A DNA stretch of 64,000 nt from Komagataeibacter rhaeticus (lineage in GTDB: Bacteria > Pseudomonadota > Alphaproteobacteria > Acetobacterales > Acetobacteraceae). Positions 58,779 to 64,000 of this stretch are shown one piece after another. Both the position numbers and the translations under genes were made by a program. Where the stretch lies: NCBI RefSeq assembly GCF_003207855.1, contig NZ_NKTZ01000010.1, forward strand, positions 1 through 64,000, read 5' to 3'. Every line of letters starts with the position of its first letter. Position 1 is the first letter of the stretch. The notes beneath the pieces were generated by a model, which saw nothing but the letters and a program-made list of their open reading frames with translations, had not been told where the DNA came from and did not search any database.

Positions 58779-61274
58779 GTGGCCCACCGCATGCCTGATG
58801 GCGCGATACAGCCGCATGGCTGGCTGCTGGTGTGCGACGGACGCCTGGACCATGTCATGCGGTGGTCCGCCAATGCCCCCGCCCATCTGGGCCACGGGGC
58901 GCTGGAAGCGGGGCTGCGCCTGTCCGACCTGATCGGGCGGGAAGCGACCCACAACATCCGCAACGCGCTGGCCACCCATGGCGAGGCCCATCGCCGCCCG
59001 GCGCTGGTGTTTGGTCAGGCGCTGCCCGGTGGCGGCCGCTTTGACGTGGCGATCCACACGGCCGGGCGGGAGATCATGCTGGAATGGGAACCCGCACTCC
59101 AGACCGACCGCGATGGTGCCTACCTGTCCCACCTGCGCACCATGATCGACCGCATCCGCGAGATCACGGATTTCGAGCGCCTGTTCCGCACCGTGGTCCG
59201 GCTGGTGGCGGGGGTACTGCGCTATGACCGGGTCATGCTCTACCGCTTTTCCGAAGATGGCAGCGGCCGGGTGGAGGCGGAATACCACGCCCCCACGCTG
59301 GAAAGCTTCCTGGGGCAGCATTTCTCCCTCAGTGACATGCCCGACCCGGTGCGCAGGCTGTACAGCACCAACCTGATCCGCGTGATCGGGGATGTGGACG
59401 CGGTGGCCATTCCCCTTGTCTCCCCGCCCGGCATGGACGCGCCCGACCTGTCGCATGCCCACCTGCGCACCGGAATGCCCGGGCACTGCGCCTATCTGCG
59501 CGGCATGGGGGTGGTGGCCAGCCTGAGCGTGTCGATTGTGGTGGACGGACGGCTGTGGGGCATGATCGCGGCCCATCACCACGGCGCGCGCGTGCTGAAC
59601 ATGAGCGAGCGCATCGTCGCGCGCATGTTTGGCGAGTTCCTTTCGCTCCAGATCACCAACCTGCTGCGCACCCGGCGGCTGGGCATGACACGCCAGACCC
59701 ATGCGCTGATCGAGACGTTCCTGAAAGGTGCCGCCCCCGTGGCGGACATGCCCGCCTACCTGATGGCGCACCTGCCCGACATGCTGACCTTCGTGCAGTG
59801 CGATGGCGCGGCGCTGTGGGTGGGGGGGGAATGGACCTATCACGGCGCGCATCCCCCGCCCGATGCCATGCCCGCCCTGCTGGAACTGGCGCGCACGCAG
59901 GCGGGCAGCCAGCTATGGCACACGGCCCGGCTGTGCGCCTTCGTGCCCGATGCCGATGCATACGCGACACAGGCAGCGGGGGCGATGGTCGTGCCCATCT
60001 CGTCACAGCCGGGGGATTACCTGATGGTGTTCCGCCGCGAGGTGGTGCGGACGCTGAAATGGGGCGCGGACACCACGTCCGGCGCGGCGGGGGATGTCTA
60101 TTTCGGCCCGCGCAGCGGCTTCGAGATCTGGACCCAGCAGGTCACGCGGGAATGCCTGCCCTGGTCGGGGGATGACCTGGAGGCCGCCACCCTTGTCCGC
60201 TCCGCGCTGATCGAGGTGATGGGCGCCTACCACCAGCTGCAGCTACGCGAGCGCGCCACCGCCGACCTGCGCCAGCGCATGCTGAACGAGGAGCTGAACC
60301 ACCGCGTCAAGAACATCCTGTCCGTCGTGCAGTCGCTGGTCAGCCATCCCATCGAACCCGGCAGCACGCCCGCCCAGCATGTCGCCCGCCTGCGCGGGCG
60401 CGTGCAGGCGCTGGGCCTGGCCCATGACCAGGCGGTGCGCAGCGAGGGGGGTGGCCTGCTGGACGCGCTGCTGGATGCGGAACTTGCCCCCTACCGGGAG
60501 CGTTGCTTCGTCACGCGCAGCGGGCCGCGCATCTGGCTGACCGGCCGGGCGCTGTCCGTGCTGGCGCTGGTGGTGCATGAAATGGCCACGAACGCCGTCA
60601 AATACGGCGCGCTCAGCCATGCGCGCGGGCGGCTGGACATCACATGGTCGCTTGATGCGGCGCGGGATGTCTGGCGCATCATCTGGCGTGAAAGCGGCGG
60701 CCCGGCGGTCGCCCCGCGCAGGCGGCGAGGCTTCGGTTCCGTGCTGATCGAGCGCGGCTTCCCGCACGAGCTGGGCGGCACGACCGAGGTCGATTACGGC
60801 CCCGGCGGCATATCGGTCACGCTGGGCCTGCCCGCCCACCACGTCAACCCCGCCCCGGACGCCCCCGCCGGGGCCGATGCCGCCAGCCCCCCCGGCCCGG
60901 CGCGCAGGAAGGAGACCACAGTGCTTGATGCCGACATCCTGCTGGTGGAGGACCAGTTCCTGATTGCGATGGAAGCCGAGGGAGCGATCGAGGAAATGAA
61001 TATCGGGCAGGTCCGCACCGTGGCCTCGGTCTATGAAGCGCTGAGCGCCATCCGTGCCCGCCTGCCCGATGTGGCGATACTGGACGTGAACCTGGGCGGG
61101 GAAAGCTCGGTCGAGGTCGCGCGCGTGCTGCGCGCGCGCGGCGTGCCCTTCATCTTCGCCACCGGCTATGCCGACCGCACCATGATCCCGCCCGAACTGC
61201 GTGACGTACCGGTCGAGCGCAAGCCCTACTCCGCCACCGCCCTGGCCGAACGGATCCGCGAGATCGTATCCTGA
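58779..61274 (+). CDS. Phytochrome-type hybrid histidine kinase with HWE kinase and receiver (831 aa)
   Basis: PAS-like (GAIQPHGWLLVCD, residues 8-20), GAF (135-300) with SDMP (185-188) and GMPGHCAYLRGMG (His236, Cys237), a PHY domain with the tongue motif GPRSGFEIW (443-451), then an HWE-type kinase (ELNHRVKN, His508; EMATNAVKYG, Asn605; WRES) and a receiver with phospho-acceptor Asp769 (LDVNL) and Lys815 (KPY). The canonical N-terminal biliverdin-linking Cys before IQPHG is missing, and no start further upstream can add it because a stop lies at 58722. His236 is the conserved pocket residue; the adjacent Cys237 is unusual. Likely a red/far-red sensor that may control the adjacent PDE. Confidence 0.85.
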   Translation: MAHRMPDGAIQPHGWLLVCDGRLDHVMRWSANAPAHLGHGALEAGLRLSDLIGREATHNIRNALATHGEAHRRPALVFGQALPGGGRFDVAIHTAGREIMLEWEPALQTDRDGAYLSHLRTMIDRIREITDFERLFRTVVRLVAGVLRYDRVMLYRFSEDGSGRVEAEYHAPTLESFLGQHFSLSDMPDPVRRLYSTNLIRVIGDVDAVAIPLVSPPGMDAPDLSHAHLRTGMPGHCAYLRGMGVVASLSVSIVVDGRLWGMIAAHHHGARVLNMSERIVARMFGEFLSLQITNLLRTRRLGMTRQTHALIETFLKGAAPVADMPAYLMAHLPDMLTFVQCDGAALWVGGEWTYHGAHPPPDAMPALLELARTQAGSQLWHTARLCAFVPDADAYATQAAGAMVVPISSQPGDYLMVFRREVVRTLKWGADTTSGAAGDVYFGPRSGFEIWTQQVTRECLPWSGDDLEAATLVRSALIEVMGAYHQLQLRERATADLRQRMLNEELNHRVKNILSVVQSLVSHPIEPGSTPAQHVARLRGRVQALGLAHDQAVRSEGGGLLDALLDAELAPYRERCFVTRSGPRIWLTGRALSVLALVVHEMATNAVKYGALSHARGRLDITWSLDAARDVWRIIWRESGGPAVAPRRRRGFGSVLIERGFPHELGGTTEVDYGPGGISVTLGLPAHHVNPAPDAPAGADAASPPGPARRKETTVLDADILLVEDQFLIAMEAEGAIEEMNIGQVRTVASVYEALSAIRARLPDVAILDVNLGGESSVEVARVLRARGVPFIFATGYADRTMIPPELRDVPVERKPYSATALAERIREIVS

Positions 61275-61300
61275 CCGGCCACCCCAACGGAGAACCGCCC

Positions 61301-62413
61301 ATGCCGCCCACCCCGCTGCGCGCAGCCTGCATCCTGCTGGGCCTGTGCGCCCCCGCCGCCGCCCATGCCGCCCCGCGCATGGACCTGCTGCGGGTGCCCG
61401 ATGGCTTCAGCATCACCCTGGTATCGGACCACGTCCCCAATGCCAGGGCCATGGCGCGCGGCGCGCGGGGCACGATTTTCGTGGGCAGCCGGGCGGCGGG
61501 CAATGTCTATGCGCTGACCGGGGTGGATGGCGGCGGCCCGGTGCGGGTGTACACCATCGCCCACGGGCTGGATATGCCGGTGGGCGTGGCCTACCATGAT
61601 GGCGACCTGTATGTATCGGACACGAAGCACATCGTGGTCCTGCGCGCGATCGAGGACCATCTGGACGCCCCGCCCCGCCCGCAGGTGGTGGTGGACGGCC
61701 TGCCCTACCGCGATGGCGACCATTCATGGAAGTTCATCGCCTTCGGCCCGGACAACCGGCTGTACGTGCCCATCGGCGCGCCGTGCAACATATGCGACGT
61801 GGGGCATGACTATGCCCGCCTGATCAGCATGGCGCCCGATGGCACCGACCGGCGCGACGTGGCATACGGCATCCGCAACACGGTGGGCTTTACCTGGCAG
61901 CCGGGCACGGACACGCTGTGGTTTACCGATAACGGCCGCGACATGATGGGCGATGACGTGCCATCGGACGAACTGGACCGGCTGGACACGCCCGGCCAGT
62001 CCTTTGGCTACCCCTACTGCCATCAGGGCAACATACCCGACCCCCAGTTTGGCAGCCAGCATGCGTGCAGCGAGTTCACGCCCCCCGCCCTGCTGCTGGG
62101 CGCGCATGTGGCCGCCCTTGGCCTGCGGTTTTATGAAGGCAGTGCCTTCCCCGCCGCCTATCACGGCAACCTGATGATTGCCGAACACGGGTCATGGAAC
62201 CGCAGCCAGCTTTCGGGGTATCAGGTGGTGAGCGTGCATTTCGGCCCCGACAACACGCCCCGGCCGCCCACGGTGCTGGTCAGCGGTTTCCGGCAGGGGC
62301 AGAGTGCGTGGGGCCGTCCGGCCGACGTGCTGCCCCTGCCCGACGGCTCCATGCTGATCAGCGATGACCTGGCGGGCGCGGTCTACCGCCTGAGCTACGG
62401 GACGGGGCGATAG
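61301..62413 (+). CDS. Periplasmic PQQ sugar (sorbosone-type) dehydrogenase-like protein (370 aa)
   Basis: Secreted six-bladed propeller (signal PTPLRAACILLGLCAPAAAHA). Blades show VPDGFSITLVSDHVPNARAMARG, GHDYARLISMAPDGTDRRDVAYGIRNTVGFTWQP and WFTDNGRDMMGDD, close to the L-sorbosone dehydrogenase/soluble glucose dehydrogenase group that uses PQQ. Cys pairs in GAPCNICDVG and YCHQG suggest a disulfide or bound group. The physiological substrate is not determinable. It begins 26 bases after the phytochrome stop. Confidence 0.85.
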   Translation: MPPTPLRAACILLGLCAPAAAHAAPRMDLLRVPDGFSITLVSDHVPNARAMARGARGTIFVGSRAAGNVYALTGVDGGGPVRVYTIAHGLDMPVGVAYHDGDLYVSDTKHIVVLRAIEDHLDAPPRPQVVVDGLPYRDGDHSWKFIAFGPDNRLYVPIGAPCNICDVGHDYARLISMAPDGTDRRDVAYGIRNTVGFTWQPGTDTLWFTDNGRDMMGDDVPSDELDRLDTPGQSFGYPYCHQGNIPDPQFGSQHACSEFTPPALLLGAHVAALGLRFYEGSAFPAAYHGNLMIAEHGSWNRSQLSGYQVVSVHFGPDNTPRPPTVLVSGFRQGQSAWGRPADVLPLPDGSMLISDDLAGAVYRLSYGTGR

Positions 62414-62424
62414 GAACCGGAAGT

Positions 62425-62490
62425 CCTGGTAAAGCCCTGTCCGGAACGCTTCAGGGAACGCCGCCTTCCTGAAAAAGGGCGGCGGGAAAG
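62425..62490. repeat. Dispersed intergenic repeat, copy 7
   Basis: GGTAAAGCCCTGTCCGGAACG then CTTCAGGGAACGCCGCC and TTCCTGAAAAAGGGCGGC. Base changes in both arms keep the stem partly paired. Lies between the dehydrogenase and cupin genes. Confidence 0.75.
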
Positions 62491-62542
62491 ACCTGTGCCT
62501 GTCCATCGGGGCCCCGCCTTCCCATATCCAAGGAGAATTGCC

Positions 62543-63121
62543 ATGCCCCCCCGCATGACCGTCCTGCCCACGGCCTGTATCATCGCCCTGCTGTCTGCCC
62601 TGCCCGCGCGGGCCACCGTGCCGCCCGCATCCCCGGCCCCGGCCGCCCTGCCCGATCCCACCCGGCCGCCGCCGCCCCAGCGGCAGTACCGGCATTTATG
62701 GACCGATGCGCAGGGCATCAGCCACATCACCACCTGCCCGGTGCGGGATTTCTTCCTCAAAAGCATGTCGCCCCCCGCCGGGCCGCAATGGCAGGACCCC
62801 ATGGCCCCGCAGGTGGCCACCGTCATGATGACCGTCCAGCCCGCGCACTGGAACGGCATCTGGCACCCCGACCCCAGGCCGCAATGGATCATACCGCTAC
62901 AGGGGCGGTGGTATGTCCGCGCCATGGACGGGACCCGGGTGGAGATGGGGCCGGGTGACATCCTGTTTGGCGAGGACCAGAACGTCCGCCCCATGGAAAC
63001 CGGTCCCTATCGCGGGAAAAAGGGTCATGACGCGGGCAATGTTGGCGGTGGGCCGGTCACACTCATGGTGATCCAGTCCGCCAACGCGCCGGTGGCCGGC
63101 CAGCCCTGCCGCTATCATTAA
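62543..63121 (+). CDS. Secreted cupin-like protein (192 aa)
   Basis: AAGGAG is followed after seven bases by ATG at 62543. Signal-like MTVLPTACIIALLSALPARATV is followed by a Pro-rich linker and a cupin-type beta barrel: HWNGIWHPDPRPQWIIPLQG, then MGPGDILFGEDQN. The two His and the Asp/Glu of GPGDILFGED are placed to bind metal. Function unknown; periplasmic or secreted location is likely. It may be co-transcribed with the PQQ gene, though the repeat between them could terminate. Confidence 0.75.
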   Translation: MPPRMTVLPTACIIALLSALPARATVPPASPAPAALPDPTRPPPPQRQYRHLWTDAQGISHITTCPVRDFFLKSMSPPAGPQWQDPMAPQVATVMMTVQPAHWNGIWHPDPRPQWIIPLQGRWYVRAMDGTRVEMGPGDILFGEDQNVRPMETGPYRGKKGHDAGNVGGGPVTLMVIQSANAPVAGQPCRYH

Positions 63122-63153
63122 CGGCCTGCCCGCGCGTCATCAGGGTGCCGCGT

Positions 63154-63200
63154 GGAACGCCGTCCTTGCTGAAAAAAGGCGGCACCCGGAAACTTTTGGT
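63154..63200. repeat. Dispersed intergenic repeat, copy 8
   Basis: GGAACGCCGTCCTTGCTGAA then AAAAGGCGGCACCCGGAAAC and TTTT. The left arm is degenerate. It follows the cupin gene. Confidence 0.7.
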
Positions 63201-63233
63201 CTTCCGGTCAGTCGGTTGCTGCGGGGCACGCGC

Positions 63234-63280
63234 TTATCCACAGATTCAGGGGATAGTCAGAAAGATAACCCTGTGGACAA
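63234..63280. promoter_or_regulatory. Pair of DnaA-box-like 9-mers, inverted
   Basis: TTATCCACA (63234-63242) is a perfect consensus DnaA box. TGTGGACAA (63272-63280) is a near match in the opposite orientation. They sit 38 bp apart, start to start, in a small AT-containing gap upstream of guanine deaminase. DnaA may regulate here, but a full replication origin is not seen. Confidence 0.5.
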
Positions 63281-63440
63281 ATGGTGGAGATCCCGATTTG
63301 CCCGCCATATTCAACATATTATCAGGCGGGTTTGCGGTTTGCCTCCCCGCCTGCAGCCCCTGTGCCATCCGGTCTGGGCAGGCGCGTGCAATGCATGGAT
63401 AATGGGCCGGTCATGCAACAACAGACCGGGACATCCCGCT

Positions 63441-64000
63441 ATGGATGAATTCGTGATCCGGGGGCCGGTCATCAATCCGCCAGCCCCCACACAGGCCGAA
63501 CAGGTAACGCGCGTGGTGCATGTGGGGCCGGATGGCACCATTGCCGCCTGCCCCGCGGCCGATACGCCCGCCGCCCGCACGCTGCTGGCCCAGACCCGCC
63601 AGCGCGGTGTGCCGGTGCACGACCTTGGCCCTGCCCAGCTGCTCATGCCCGGCTTTGCCGACCTGCACGTCCATGCCCCGCAATGGCCGCAGATGGGCCG
63701 CGCGCTGGACCTGCCCCTGCGTGCGTGGCTGGAGCAGCGGACCTTCCCGCTGGAAGCCCGCTTTGCCGACCCGGCCTTCGCCGCCCCGGTCTATGAGGAA
63801 CTGGTCCGCACCCTGCTGGCCAATGGCACCACCACGGCGGTATTCTTCGCCACCATTCATGAGGAAAGCAGCCTGCTGCTGGCGCGCACCTGCCTGCGGC
63901 TGGGCCTGCGCGCCCATGTCGGGCTGGTGGCGATGGATGACCCGGACCTGTGCCCCGAAAATTACCGCAACCCCGGCGTGGAACAGGCACTGGACGCAAC
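63441..64000 (+). CDS. guaD: Guanine deaminase, 5' part (cut by the window edge)
   Basis: Converts guanine to xanthine. The N-terminal 187 residues run MDEFVIRGPVINPPAPTQAE and reach the metal-binding motif MPGFADLHVHAPQWPQMGRALDLPLRAWLEQRTFPLEARF, where the His-x-His and following QW are typical of bacterial GuaD. VFFATIHEESSLLLARTC follows. No stop occurs before the edge at 64000, so the gene continues. The ATG at 63441 has only a weak ribosome binding site. Confidence 0.85.
   Translation, partial: MDEFVIRGPVINPPAPTQAEQVTRVVHVGPDGTIAACPAADTPAARTLLAQTRQRGVPVHDLGPAQLLMPGFADLHVHAPQWPQMGRALDLPLRAWLEQRTFPLEARFADPAFAAPVYEELVRTLLANGTTTAVFFATIHEESSLLLARTCLRLGLRAHVGLVAMDDPDLCPENYRNPGVEQALDA

Noticed and set aside
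58479-59852. 457-aa antisense frame under the phytochrome gene
   Set aside because: Its His/Gly/Arg/Pro-rich content is that of an antisense shadow of a GC-rich gene; the phytochrome frame has clear domain motifs.

Overview
The window is very GC-rich bacterial chromosome whose gene content points to an acetic acid bacterium (Acetobacteraceae, closest in style to Komagataeibacter/Gluconacetobacter). The pointers are a two-subunit membrane-bound PQQ polyol dehydrogenase, a sorbosone-dehydrogenase-like periplasmic PQQ protein, and an FNR-like / PDE / DGC operon that matches the published cdg operons of the cellulose producer 'Acetobacter xylinum'. This assignment is an inference from gene families, not from a marker gene. 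No rRNA, tRNA or CRISPR array was found.

Layout. (1) 1-13.3 kb: the packaging, head and tail genes of a contractile-tailed (myovirus-type) prophage, all on the minus strand: small and large terminase, portal, scaffold, major capsid, connector/neck genes, sheath, tube, tail-assembly chaperone with a clear -1 slippery site, tape-measure-like protein, and one baseplate/tail gene. The cluster runs off the left edge. A DUF2726 gene sits on the opposite strand between terL and portal. (2) 13.3-21 kb: accessory genes between the structural module and the replication module: a GIY-YIG protein, an unrecognised 373-aa protein, a His-tailed DMT transporter, a small unknown protein with a palindromic operator, two inverted arrays of a 9-bp repeat, an acyltransferase-3 protein behind an AT-rich promoter region, and an MFS exporter. 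(3) 21.1-24.3 kb: a broken VapE-type helicase gene, a PrimPol-type primase and a CI-like repressor, the last two divergent across three TGGGA-N4-TCCCA operators.

(4) 24.7-36.4 kb: ordinary chromosomal genes: DOPA-dioxygenase-like protein, a LysR/YeiH divergent pair, NhaA antiporter, two envelope proteins of unknown function, an Old Yellow Enzyme, a lipoprotein hydrolase/Lnb-domain pair, and small DUF333 and lipoprotein genes. (5) 36.8-41.2 kb: a YidB-like protein, a three-gene McrBC-type restriction locus in which McrB lacks its DNA-binding domain and a separate small ORF precedes it, and 3-methyladenine glycosylase Tag.

(6) 41.4-50.5 kb: polyol dehydrogenase (small then large subunit), two NsrR-like Rrf2 regulators, and a c-di-GMP operon (FNR/FixK-like regulator, heme-PAS PDE, PAS-GGDEF-EAL protein with a degenerate EAL domain, Rrf2). 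(7) 51.4-55.5 kb: a RecD/Dda-like helicase, an MFS transporter and nagA. (8) 55.8-61.3 kb: a second heme-PAS PDE (GGDQF, intact EAL) divergent from a phytochrome-type HWE histidine kinase with a fused receiver. (9) 61.3-64 kb: PQQ sugar-dehydrogenase-like protein, a cupin protein, two DnaA-box-like 9-mers and the start of guanine deaminase.

A palindromic intergenic repeat built around GCCGCC-TTTTT-GAAAAA-GGCGGC recurs at least eight times between genes in both phage and chromosomal parts. Functionally, the right half reads as a signalling region in which oxygen (heme-PAS, FNR family), redox or NO (flavin-type PAS, NsrR-like) and possibly red light (phytochrome) inputs could converge on c-di-GMP turnover.
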